Part shown: positions 26,336-37,262 of the stretch, one piece after another | Position numbering within the stretch: position 1 is the stretch's first letter | Layout of the letters: each line of letters starts with the position of its first letter | Assembly: GCF_000003855.2 (NCBI RefSeq) | Contig: NW_003101678.1 | Location: forward strand, 867,493 to 931,492 | Direction: 5' to 3' | Origin: Blastomyces gilchristii SLH14081 | Lineage: Eukaryota > Ascomycota > Eurotiomycetes > Onygenales > Ajellomycetaceae | Length of the DNA stretch: 64,000 nt | Position numbers and translations under genes: made by a program | Notes under the pieces: generated by a model | What the model was told of the DNA's origin: nothing | The model's database searches: none | The model's input: the letters and a program-made list of their open reading frames with translations, nothing else

Positions 26336-27924
26336 CTAATCACTATCACTAGATAGTACATTATAACTATTTTGAAAAGCAGAAATCTCAACTGCTTGCA
26401 TTCTATCTAGTTTATTATCAGAGTCATTTCTCAATTCTCTAATCTTAACCACTGTTTGAGAATTCAAATTCTATTGATATTTACCTGAAGAATTGAAGTA
26501 TGATGATCAAGATAGTTAAGAGTTTCTTCTTTTTAAGCTTACAGTTATAGATTTACTAGCTTGACTTTTCTTCTCAGTTTTAGATTCACTTTGACCTTCA
26601 TCTTTTCTTCAGTTCTTCTTAGTTCTTGAAGTAAATATATATTCTTTTGAGCTAGATGCATGTTTTTCTTTGCAATTGAAGCACTTAAGCAGAGTATATT
26701 GACATATTTCATCTCTTTTTAAGCATGTTTCACATTTATACTTACTAGTTTTATAATCTCTAGTACAGAATGCGCATTTTGAGTCTCTGAAATAAGAGAT
26801 TACAAAGTGTTCATATCTTTGACAGTTTGAACACTGTGATTGAGCTTTGAGATTCATTCTTGAGTCTTTGTATTTATGAACTCTTATTTTCAAATCTGTT
26901 ACTCTTACTTCAGAGATTCTTGATTATTCAAGTATCTTTGTATATACTAGAACAGATGTATTTCTTCTACTCTGTCTGAACTCAATTGAATTAAGTTATA
27001 CAGACTCTTTTCTCAGTTGCATAGAATGTATTCTTGTAATTCATTTTTGAGAAGCAACATTTCTTCTTCACAGTCAAAGATTTCAACTGGAATATTATAA
27101 AGAATGAATTTGTCTCACTTTTCATCTCTCTCAGATAGAATTATTGTATTCAGTAGAGATTCTATTACTGATTTTCAGAGATTCTCATTCTGCATGAGGA
27201 ATTCTGGACTGAATTCAGGCATTGTAGTCAAAATAATAGAATTTTCAAAGAAAGATAACTCAATTGAAGCTATAACTGATCTTTGAACTTCAATAACAGT
27301 TATTAACTGAGAAAAGAACTGCTGATTAATTTCATTTCTGATTCTGAAAATGAGATTTGAGTTTAGCTTGTTTTTTTGCAAGATCTTCTGATTTGAGACT
27401 TTAAGAATAAGTCTTCTCTTTCTGAAGATTTGAAAGTTCTTCTCTTTTTACATTTCTTTTTTTTCTTTTCTATAAACAGAGATCTGAGTAATATTCTTCT
27501 CAGTTTTCTCAGAATTTTGAGCAGATTTTGAAATAGCAGGTTTAGAGATAGCAGATTCTGCTACTTGAGTATATGTTTTCTTCTGATTTGAAGAAGAAGA
27601 TGAAGAAGTAGAAGATGAAAAAGAGTCAGTGACTGTACTAGAAGATTTCAATATTTTTTGAATTGTGTTTGAAATTTCAAGTTTGAACTTGATCACTTCT
27701 TGTAGTTGTCTAGCCTGAGTATGAAGAAGTAACACAACTTCTTCATTCTTCTCACTCAGACACTGTTTTTCAAGAATTTTGCTTACTTTTTTCAGTTTCT
27801 GTATTTCAAGAACTTGTTATTTCTCTATTTCTTTCTTCTTTCTTCTCTTTAGAATTTCAATCTCAGTAACAGCATCTGGAAAAGCATCTTTTTTCACATC
27901 ACCTGAGTGTACTCTTGAACTCAT
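26336..27924 (-). pseudogene. LINE-1 ORF1 (Gag-like, zinc-knuckle protein)
   Basis: ATG at 27924 matches the LINE-2 ORF1 start and the stop corresponds to 26338-26336. Less damaged than LINE-2 ORF1: three open stretches (27735-27448, 27381-27175, 26893-26609) cover coiled coil, Ser-rich linker, central domain and knuckles. All key Cys are present in the knuckle stretch (CSNCQRYEHF, CAFC, CETC, CFNCKEKH). Confidence 0.88.
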
Positions 27925-27938
27925 TTTACTCACTGAAT

Positions 27939-28130
27939 GAAAAGTTGATCAGACTGTTTCAATTGAGAGATTTATCAGTCTATTTTCAAATGAAAAGTTG
28001 ATCAGACTGTTTCAATTGAGAGACTTATTAATCTATTTTCAAATGAAAAGTTGATCAGACTGTTTCAGTTGAGAGATTTATTAGTCTATTTTCCATTGAA
28101 AAGTTGATCAGACTGTTTCAAAAGAAGAAT
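27939..28130 (-). repeat. 53-bp tandem repeat upstream of LINE-1 ORF1 (4 copies)
   Basis: Units begin GAAAAGTTGATCAGACTG at 27939, 27992, 28045 and 28098, an exact 53-bp period. LINE-2 carries three more diverged units. Confidence 0.9.
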
Positions 28131-28205
28131 AAAAGACTTTTATGTATAAAACATCTGATTTTTTTCACACTAGTTCAGTAACTAGATTAGATTTTTGAAG
28201 AGAAT

Positions 28206-29061
28206 CTAATAAACTAAAATTGATTTTTAAGATAAATCAATAAAATCCTTACAAACTCTTTCTTGAAATATAGTGAGGAAAAGTATGATATCAATTAATA
28301 ATAAATCAGATGATATGACAGTTTTTGAGAGAAAAACTGATAAAAAAAATAAGTTAATTTTTTGCAGAAAAATTGATTAAAACTATTTAATTTTATTTCA
28401 AATCATTCAATTCTTCTCAAACAACAAGTGTGCAACTCAAATCAGTTAATAAAAAGTGTAAAAGAGAAATAAGTATTAATGAAAGCTCTTCAGTCACTGA
28501 AAAAGTAATTCTTACTTAAAAGAATATGAAATTATGACAGAAAACAACTCTGTTTTTAATTATTTGTAAGAATATTATATAAAACTCAGAGAAAACACCT
28601 TACTTTTTCAAGACAAGTAAAAAACTATTTTTAAGATCTTTTTTTTTGTATTAACTGCTGCAGAAGAATGAGATAGAAACTGCTAAGATATGTACTACTA
28701 TATATTCTCTATCAAGACTTTATCTCTTCAGAGTCTTGATATTATAAAGAATATAAGTCTATTTCTATATAATAATATAAATATTATTAGCAGAATGTAG
28801 AGAAACTGATTATTTATATCTCAAAATAGAAGACTTTATCAATGATTATATTAATATAGAGTTAATTCTCAAATTTAATAGAAATCTAGTGTTGCTGTTC
28901 TCAATTCCTTATAGAATCTATTGAATATTCAGATATTAAAACTAGATTTAATATATCTCACTGTGCAGAGATCAAAGACTCAGTCACATCTTGAGATATA
29001 CTGAATTTATAGTTGTTAATATGCTGTTAACTTGTTCTGTTAACTCATTATTCACTGATTA
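28206..29061. other. mutated AT-rich sequence, unidentified
   Basis: No recognisable domain on either strand. Nearly free of CpG, CpC and GpG, so it is probably decayed repeat: possibly the rest of the LINE-1 5' untranslated region on the left and another unit on the right. Confidence 0.4.
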
Positions 29062-29335
29062 TATATTAAGTACTGTTATCAAGGTATCTTTTTGTATTGT
29101 TCTATCAGAGATGAGTCAGATTGAGAGAAGTGATTCAAGAGTGAGACTTGACATTGATGTCTAGATACACTGAAGACAGACAGAGTATTCACAGAGATTG
29201 CACTTCAGAAGTGTCTGTTGATTATGTGCTTGATATTATTACTGAGATATCTTTCTGTATTTTTCTGCCAGGAATGGGCCAGATTGAGAAGGGCGGTATG
29301 AGGGTGAGACTTGGCATTGATGTTTTGAAACATCA
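29062..29335 (+). repeat. direct duplication, one copy mutated and one nearly clean
   Basis: About 95 bases at 29066-29160 recur at 29236-29330, with TATCTTT.TGTAT near the start and GTGAGACTTG.CATTGATGT near the end in both. The left copy reads CTATCAGAGATGAGTC where the right reads CTGCCAGGAATGGGCC. Most differences are C/T or G/A and lie at CC and GG. Confidence 0.8.
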
Positions 29336-29486
29336 AAGATGAACAGGGTTTTCGCGAACATTACTTCTCAGATATCTTCACAATTACAGATCAGGGATCT
29401 TCCAAAATTGAGAAGATTGAGGCATATGACTAGGTCTTTTCACCTTACAATTTGTATGGCAATTTGGCCCGAGGTTGTGGTGTGGT
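29331..29486. other. little-mutated locus, left half, interrupted by hAT-2
   Basis: GC-normal with intact CG (GGGTTTTCGCGAACATT near 29347). Joins to 35229 across hAT-2 once one copy of the 8-bp duplication is removed. No protein recognised. Confidence 0.6.
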
Positions 29487-29899
29487 TAGACTGGCCGGCG
29501 GGACCATGAATTTCACATTTGGTCCCATTTGATCTGGTCCCATACATTTCTTGACATGAGTCCCACCAGGACCAAGCCTCAAAGAAATCTGAAAATGAAT
29601 CATTTCTGAGAGAAATGATGTGAAAAATGACCAGATTTAATTCAAGAACAGTGAAATGAGAGTAATTCCTCAGAATAAACTGTGAAAGATGATCATTCTT
29701 TCAAAATCAGAATGAGACTGAGACTGAAGATCAAAATCAGTCTCATTCAGTTCATTCAGTGATTGCTTATATAATCAGAATTTGGTAATGATTATTGATA
29801 ATGCTTATAAAATAACTAAATACATTCTTGTGCAAGTTTATTCTTCACTTTCTCATGAAAACTACACTTCTCTGATATACTGTGATCAGAGGTATTAAA

Positions 29900-32222
29900 C
29901 TGTCTGATAATTTCATGTTTTACAATCATGAGTTTCTTGATTGTTTCTTCTTGTAATTGTTTTCAGTAATAGTGATAAATATCTTGACTTGAGTTGAACT
30001 TTCACTTCATTCTCATCTCTGTCAATGAAATTGTCAGAATATCATATATCATCAGTGTAATAGTTGAATATATACTCTTAACAATTTTTCATAACTCTAG
30101 AATTGATTTGATGTGTAAATTTGTCAGATCATCTTGAAAATAGCAGTTAAATTCAGTTTTACAAGTATGTAGTTTTGCCTGATTTTCAGTTGCAATCAAT
30201 GTATGTAAGTTCTGTTTCAAAGTTAGTATTATAGTTCTATGAGATATGAAGTGTTATCAAAGATTGTTACTTACTAGAGAATTGTATTTCACTGTCTTCA
30301 TATCTTGAATATCTGCTTGTTCAAATCTCTGATAGTTGACATTGTAGTAGTCTCAGACTAATTTAATATATAAGTCTTGTTTCTTCTCTATTCAATCTTG
30401 AGAAGTGTAGATATTAACTTGATGAGAGAGATCTAGTAGAGCTGCTACAGTATAGTACTCTGTAAAAGATTGTTCAGTTTTGCTGTAGTAATATGCCAGT
30501 TTATTTCTTACAGTAATAATAGCCTGTGCTATAGTATCATCTCAGACTGAATTTCTTTTTAAGTGATTCAACTACTTCTCAAGATGAGTAAATAAACTGT
30601 TATACACTTATCAGACTGACTGCAGCATTGATGTACAAGTGATTGAGACTGTCTTTATTATCTTATAAAACTGAAACAGTAAATTAATCATATATTTCAA
30701 CTGAGTTCACTTTATATCAGAAACTTTCAATATCTGAATCTTTTTCTGATCAGAGTATTGCACTCAATAATCAATTATCTGACACAATTGAAGAGTCTGA
30801 ACAGTCATCTTATATATTGAACTTCACTATGTTCTAACATTCTGTATCATATTCAGTGATGTGACTGATTTGTTTGTTTATTGAATATCATGAAATTATT
30901 ATTGTTATTTAAAGAAGATACAAATCATATTAGCAATGTTTCAAATCTGTAATATTTAAATTATTAATTAATCTATTCAAAATTAACAGTAGTATTATCA
31001 AAAAGTGTTATTAAAAAGCAATATTAAAAAGTATTGTCAAAAAATATTATCTTTTGCAAAGTGAATGCAAAAGTTACTTGAGTAATCATTTTCATCTCAT
31101 TCTCATCTCAAGAACCAGTTATCTCATTATTCTTTATCTCAATGTTAAGATTCTTTATCAGTGTTTGTATCACAAGTTAAATCACATGAGTAATGCAGGG
31201 AATATAACCTTGTTTATCATTTCAGAAATACAAAGTCAATTTTTACTTTAAGCTGTTCATCATAGTGTAGTTATTTGCAGCATTATCAGTTATAATTGTA
31301 AGAAGACTGAGACTAATATCTCAATAGTCATTTTTAATCACAGTCATTAATATCTCTGTCATATAATTCTCAGTATGACTACTGATCAATGATTCAAATT
31401 CAATTAATATCTTTTGATAAGTTCAGTTCTCATCAATGTAATAACATGTAACTCTCATAAATGCAAGATTGTTTATACTAGTTCATGTATTCACTGTGAG
31501 AGACACTCTTTGATGATTCTTTAACTCTGATTCTAGATGTTGTATATTGACTTTGTAGTATATCTTGAGATTGAACTGAAGACAGAATTGATGTGGAATA
31601 TGAAGATTTGAATTAAGTATTTGAAGAAGTGTTCAGAATTCGGGGTTTTCAATTGCTTGAAGAGAAAGATTCAGAGATATACATATATAAAGTAATTATT
31701 CACAGAAGTTATCAGATGAGAGTTATAGAATCAGAGTACTGATATATAATTATTTTCACATGATTTTCTTCAAATTAGAAAGTTAGTGTTATCAAAAATC
31801 ATTATCTGATAGAGTAACTTATCAGCTCAGTAGTAATTTTCTGATTATTTTTCTTTTATTGTCTGCATTCTGATGACTTCAGATGTTGAGAAATTTCTTC
31901 AGAGTTATAATCAGTTTATAATAAATGTTTCTGAATGAAGTTACAGTGATTGTAACAGAGAGATAACTCTTCAGTAATCTACAATACAATCTGTTGATAA
32001 TTATTTCATAGTTCATCTCAGTATTTGTATTGAGTTTTTCATAAATTTTATGACCTGAAATCAGATATGAAGAATGAAGTGATCATTTATTATAATTGAA
32101 AGAGAGCATTCTGTGTTAAATTGTAAATAACATAAACTTTGTGATTCACAGTGATTTCTTGAAGAGTTTGTAAATCTTCAATAGAAATAAAAGAAGTGAA
32201 AGAAGTGAATTCAGAAGACATG
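29900..32222 (-). pseudogene. hAT-2 transposase remnant
   Basis: ATG at 32222 (MSSEFTSFTSF). Further in (about 31500-31200) are SLTVNTWTS-N, then YIDENW, IEFESLISSHTEN, ITDNAANNYTM and HVIxLVIQTLIKNL. These match the hAT catalytic-domain pattern with TxDNAsNN and an IxCxxH-like block; one HVIQ Gln is TAA in every copy. The C-terminal half (about 30560-30380) has KLAYYYSKTE and a LLDxSH-like block as in hAT dimerisation regions. Transposase would cut at the TAGACTG ends. The N-terminal zinc finger is not clearly visible. 3' end approximate. Confidence 0.85.
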
Positions 32223-32749
32223 ATAATAATTTGAGAAAGATAATAATTTATTTTTAATAACTGATCACTGATGTGTGTAAGAAGAATTAATATAAGAGAA
32301 AATAATCTTCTTTCATAGCTTAGTTATAATTTTAGTACTAACTCAGATTGAATATCATCAATGTATAAAAGTAAATAAACAATCTTGATTAATCTCTGTC
32401 ATATTTCTTGAAATATATTAATATTATGAAAGAGAGTCTTATCAAATTGTATTATCAGATAATATCATTAAAAATATATTAATATTATGAATATCAATGT
32501 TGAAAAAATGTTGATACTTATACATTATAGTGATATGATAGTTGAATATATATATATATATTATTCCTGATATTGATAATTGATTATAACTTGTATAATA
32601 ATTTTTGAAAACTCAAAATTAATTTCAATTATTAACTAATAGTTATGAACTTATAACTAATTAATATAAAAAGAAAAAAACTTTTTCTATTTATTATCTT
32701 TCTTCTCTTTCTCATTCTTCTCATCATTCTTCACAATTCACTTCTCATT

Positions 32750-33673
32750 CTCATTCTCCTTCTTCTTCTTCTTATCTGAGATGATAATCATCTTAAAATC
32801 TCTCTCTGCTGTCTTCTCAGAGAAGAGTTCTCACTGCTTCTCCTCAGCCAGGTCAATCTGCACTTTAAAATCCCACATTTTCTGGTCTGCTGTCTCGGGT
32901 TTCATCTCAGCAGTAAGCAGATTGACATGCTCAGAGAGCAGAGCTGCCTTCTCAATGTTCTGAATCATGAAGCACATTTGAGACCTGAACAAGGTCTCAA
33001 TCCTCTTCTCTGCCAGCTTCTGCTAATCAATTACAGAACAGAAGTATTATCAAAAATTATTATCTCTCAATAAAAAACTTATCAGTTTTGACTTCTTTAT
33101 CTTCTACTTCAATACCTTCTCAATCTTCTTCTATTATCACTTATTTATAGTAATACTCTTCTTCTCTCTCTCTCTCTTCATCTTAGTCTTAAATCATTCT
33201 CAGAACTTCTTCTGATTTCACTGCTGCTGTATGAGACTCTTTACTATCTTCTTTTTCAATCTCTTATGAGCGGCATCATTCACATTATTTCTATACTTAG
33301 TTCAGTCTAAATCTATCAGAAGTATTACTCAAAATTATTATTATTCTACTTTCTTACAGAGCCTCTTCAAGGCATAATAATATGCCTTGTGATCTGTCTT
33401 CTCATGCTTGAACATCTTCTTCTTCTCTCTCTTCAATCTGTGACAGTGCTCACGCGCCTTGGTGGTCCGCAGAACTGCAGAATATTTGAAGAGGAATGAT
33501 ATAATTGGTTTTAATGAGTATTGAGAGAGAGATGAAGACAGGCAATGATATGATAATAATAATAATGATGATGATGATGATAATGATGATGATAATAGTA
33601 ATGATGATGATGATAATGATGATGATAATGAAATGAGAAGTGTATCAGAATATATTATTGACTTATCAAACAT
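32750..33673 (-). pseudogene. hAT accessory gene (basic protein, unknown function), copy 2
   Basis: A second gene shared by all hAT copies. A Ser-rich start comes from a trinucleotide repeat. It is followed by a very basic segment (REHCHRLKREKKKMFKHEKT; ALKRLCKK), another basic block (AHKRLKKKIVKSLIQQQ), then a Glu/Lys helix-rich end (QNIEKAALLSEHVNLL; ERDFKMIIISDK). Blocks are separated by short AT-rich pieces with GT and AG ends, probably two introns (about 33341-33306 and 33075-33032). DNA or RNA binding is a guess from charge; no family recognised. The last block is moderately clean, with CC and CG retained. Confidence 0.6.
33548..33632. repeat. (GAT/AAT)n trinucleotide tract in hAT-2
   Basis: Mixed GAT/AAT/AGT triplets, also present in copies 3 (about 39237-39335) and 5 (about 57537-57640) with different lengths. 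Being triplets, length changes keep the accessory frame. Confidence 0.9.
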
Positions 33674-34728
33674 AAAGAGACAAAGAAACTATTAACAGCT
33701 TTCAGAGATGTACAGAAACAGCTACAGTGTTGTATAGCAACATTATCTTCATTCAATGCATACACTATTGATATTCTTTGTATGCATTTATCATATAATC
33801 TATATCAGAGATACATGCAGAAAATAGATCTTTATTACTAGAGAGAATGATTACAGTGATTCTCTGTTTTCATATTATAAAGATAAGTTATTCTCATTTC
33901 TTTCTTCTCTCTTTTCTCTTCTTCTTCAACTCATCACTAAGTTCAAGCTGGTATGAAAACTATTAAAACACTCATAGAAACTCTCAAATTGAAGAGTATA
34001 GACTAATCAAATTTTAAATACAGATGAATTAAATTATATTTAATAATACTAATTATTCATTTCTCTCTTAATAAAATAATAGTCACATCTTCTCTCTCCC
34101 TTCTCAAATGAAACATGGCTTGTGAAAAGCAAGTATCACAGCAGGTCATAATGACCAACACAGTCTCAGCATGTAGGGCTGTATACATACAGTGTGTGCT
34201 GAACTGAGAGACTGTATGAGTTGCAAACTGACAGCAGCATCTCAGAGAGAGCTGTGCAGCATGAGAAAGCTGCAACTCTCAGTCACATATACAGAGAGTG
34301 AATCACTGCAGTAAGTGCATATACATTGCATGAAAGTAATGCTTTTTAATAATACTCAGTCTCTGATATTATGAAAATAGAGTCTCTCTGTGAGATTCAT
34401 TTTTATCAGAAGTTAGAGGATTTTATATTTCTCAAGATTATCTTTACACACCTTGTCTGTGAAATTAATGAGAAGAATCATCAATTTCAGCATTCTATTC
34501 TTAATGTTATTCAAGTGGCAGCAGAGTCTATTCTGATCACACTTTTTAAGTGTATATTTTCTAATTATTCACATTTATACAGATATATACTGATTATTTA
34601 TTAGATTATGTTAAGATAATGACTCATCACAGTCATGTTATTCTCACTATGAGAGATACACAGTTGGTGATGAATATTGCAAAGACTCTGAGAAGTGAGT
34701 ATTTTGAGAATACTGCAGCTCTGCAATC

Positions 34729-34860
34729 TTGATTTTTTTTTATTTTTATTTTTTGTTTTTTTCTTTTTCTTTTCTTTTTGTTTTTTTTATTGTGATTTTT
34801 TCTTATATTTGTTTTGTTTTTTGTTTTTTGTTTTTTTTTGTATTTTATGTTTTTTTCATA
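34729..34860 (-). repeat. A-rich tract of hAT-2 (T-rich on plus strand)
   Basis: About 130 bases of nearly pure A on the element strand with scattered C and G. Equivalents occur at 38019-38140 and 56325-56447. Open frames here of Lys/Asn or Phe/Leu composition are artefacts of the tract. Confidence 0.9.
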
Positions 34861-35228
34861 ATTACAATTATATGAATTATAATCTGTGTTCAGAAAAGTA
34901 ATAATATTTGATAATACTCTCTGTTGAATTTTCAACAAATGAGCACTATGTTATGATATTATATAAGTGAGAAATGATTTTATAGTCTTATTTAATATCA
35001 TTCTCAATAATGGGATCAGAATGAAAATGTGACTAAGAATTCAAACATATTCTTTATCTGAGACTAGATTTTTATTTGAAAAGTGAATCTGAAATCTTTA
35101 ATATTTGAAATAACATGATTTGAGATCAATGTGATGAACACAAACCATGATCAGAAGTAATGCTTTTAGGCAATGTGACAACTGTAAAGTTTGGTCCTGG
35201 TCCCAGACACGGTCACACGGTCAGTCTA

Positions 35229-35454
35229 GGTGTGGTAGGGGAGAACGGGGGATAATCCCACACAGGAGTTTCGAACAACATCTGGTTCATGTTTGGCTGG
35301 ATAACTCCACCACCACACGGGGTATGCGGTCGGCGATGGGGTCAAAATGCTTGTATGATCGAGGGCTTTTCGATGGATCTATCGGCGGGTTCTTATTCAA
35401 AAAATCGAGCGAGTTTGTGATGAAGCGGTTGTAAGATTCTTGGAAATGATTCAC
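35229..35454. other. little-mutated locus, right half
   Basis: GC-normal, with many CG and GG (GGCGATGGGGTC near 35333). Continues 29331-29486. A minus-strand frame of about 50 codons (35440-35290) is open but has no recognised domain. Ends at about 35454, where gypsy D begins. Confidence 0.55.
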
Positions 35455-37262
35455 TCTTCAGTATATCTGTAAGAGTTAAGAAGATTCTTATAAATATAAA
35501 GATAAACTATCTATAGAAATTCACAAAGTTCAGAGAGATCTCAATTTTGTGAATACTAGTTAACTCTGATTATAATATAGATAGTCTCAATCTGTGAAGA
35601 CTTTATTTGAATATTATTTATAATTATTACATATTCTAGAAAATGAATCTGATAAGTACTGAAGTTATACTTTATAAGCTTAATATACAGTTCTATCTTA
35701 TCTAAGATCTTTAATATAGTTTATATATACTCATTGTGTTCTTTCTTCTTTATAAAGTATATTATCACATTATTCAGATATATAATTATAAAGATATTCA
35801 GATATACATGAAGTATTTTATTAATAAAAGACTGAAATACTATAAGAGTATTAGTCAAATTAAAAGACATTACTAAATATTTAAATAATCTCAGTATAGT
35901 TTTAAAGATAGTCTTTTATTCTTCTTTAAACTGTATTCACAGCTGTGTATATATAGTGATTATATTCAGTTATATGAATATAATAGCTCTTATAAGACAG
36001 TTGATTACATTCTCAATCAGAGATAGAAGATAGCAACTCTTTATAGTCTTAAAGTTCAGATTATAGTAGTTTATATATAATCTGAGATCTTTATTCTTCT
36101 TCTTTACAAATATTACAGAGACTTCTGTGAAGATCTGTAAAAATTGAATAAAGTTATGCTTCAGATTCTTCTTTATATAAGCTTACACAGCTTCTGTTTT
36201 ATAATAAGAGAGTTTATAGATTGATTCTCAGAAGAGTTTCTACTCTTCTATTAAATCTATTATCAGATTCTTCTCATAGTGAGATGAAAGCTTAGCTATC
36301 TTAGCTGAACTGAACATCTCTATAAGATCTCAGTATTTCTCTAATATCTGAAGCTTAGTTTTTATGATTACAAAGTTCTTAGACATTTATAAAGTTATTA
36401 TATAGATAGACTTATCTTCTCTAATTAACTCTACAGTATTAACTGATTCTATCTTTATAACTGAGTCTATCAACACTGATCAGAAATATAAACCTGACTT
36501 GTAAACAGCTATATATGAATTATATCTTTGAAGTTATATAAGTCTTAAGTACATGTTATCTATAATATCTGTGATAATCATAGTTTTTATAAATCTTCTT
36601 CAAGTTTCAGAGAGATCTTACAATTCAAAGATAACTTTTATAAGTTTCTCAGCTCCCAGATCTGAGTTCTCACATTCAGCTTATTATAGAAGTAGATTCT
36701 CAGTTTTCATTACTCAGCTTATTTATATTATAAGCTTTAAAGATACTACAGTGATCTGAAAGTCTGAGTTTATTAATACTTCTTATACTTATAAAATAGT
36801 AGTATCATGGCACAGTCTCTCTCTATAAGTATGTATTTTTATTGACAAAGTAACAGATTCAGATGTTAGCTTTAAGACTCTTCAGAAGACTATTACTAAC
36901 TCTATTTATAACTTCTTAAATTTCTATTTTAATTTATCAGAACAGTTTGTATGAAGATGTTCTGATTTAGAATAGATAAAGTAGAGACTCTTTTTCTTAA
37001 TCTTTCTATTATATACTGTGTTTATGAAAGCTTATAAAGCTCTCTCTCTCTACTTAGTAGTCAGATATGAATCTCTCTATATCTTATTATCTTTTCACAG
37101 TAAATCTGATCTCTGTTATTCTAACTCTTATAGAATCAGTCAGTAATTCACTCTTTATAAGTCTGTAACTCTCACAGTGATCTGTAAATAGTGAATAAGA
37201 GTTATCAGTTTCTTCAGAGTCAAGAACTTAGAGTCTTACTTAATAAGTCTATTCTGTATATT
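35455..37262 (-). mobile_element. Ty3/gypsy fragment D, truncated at both ends
   Basis: Minus-strand RT: SVIFVKKKNKDLRL and a NYYNLNFKTIKS block (about 36125-36040), YLNNVIIYF for YxDD (about 35760), then SLNFVNFYR (about 35540). It stops at a GC-normal junction inside what should be RNase H. Upstream (36200-37200) would be protease and gag, too decayed to mark. The right end is cut by hAT copy 3. Heavily mutated; the relation to gypsy B is unclear. Confidence 0.8.

Larger units (their letters stand above)
22367..28205 (-). mobile_element. body of minus-strand LINE (LINE-1)
   Basis: Reverse complement of LINE-2 from its ORF2 end through the 5' tandem repeat, so together they form two arms of about 6 kb. 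Its 3' end is the separated fragment 14522-14925. Similarity to LINE-2 stops at about 28205, where the two 5' ends differ. The true 5' end may lie further right (28206-28660), but I could not place it. Confidence 0.88.
29487..35228 (-). mobile_element. hAT transposon copy 2, complete (5,742 bp)
   Basis: Outer ends TAGACTGGCCG and CGGTCAGTCTA form short inverted repeats, with a perfect 8-bp duplication GGTGTGGT (29479-29486, 35229-35236). Eight-bp duplications define hAT insertions, and the transposase agrees. On its own strand the order is an A-rich tract, a trinucleotide repeat, an accessory gene, then the transposase. Termini and parts of the accessory gene are unusually clean (for example 29487-29580 and 32780-33010), while the transposase is heavily mutated. 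Confidence 0.95.

Noticed and set aside
27939..28130. CRISPR-like array
   Set aside because: Contiguous 53-bp units with no spacers; part of a LINE 5' region in a eukaryote.
29148..29342. 64-codon plus-strand ORF as a host gene
   Set aside because: Spans a direct duplication, no recognisable domain, no homologous reading in the sister copy.
34633..34938. Lys/Asn-rich and Phe-rich ORFs on both strands
   Set aside because: Products of the A-rich tract of hAT-2.
35147..35434. 95-codon plus-strand ORF
   Set aside because: Crosses from the hAT terminus through the 8-bp duplication into flanking DNA; cannot be one gene.
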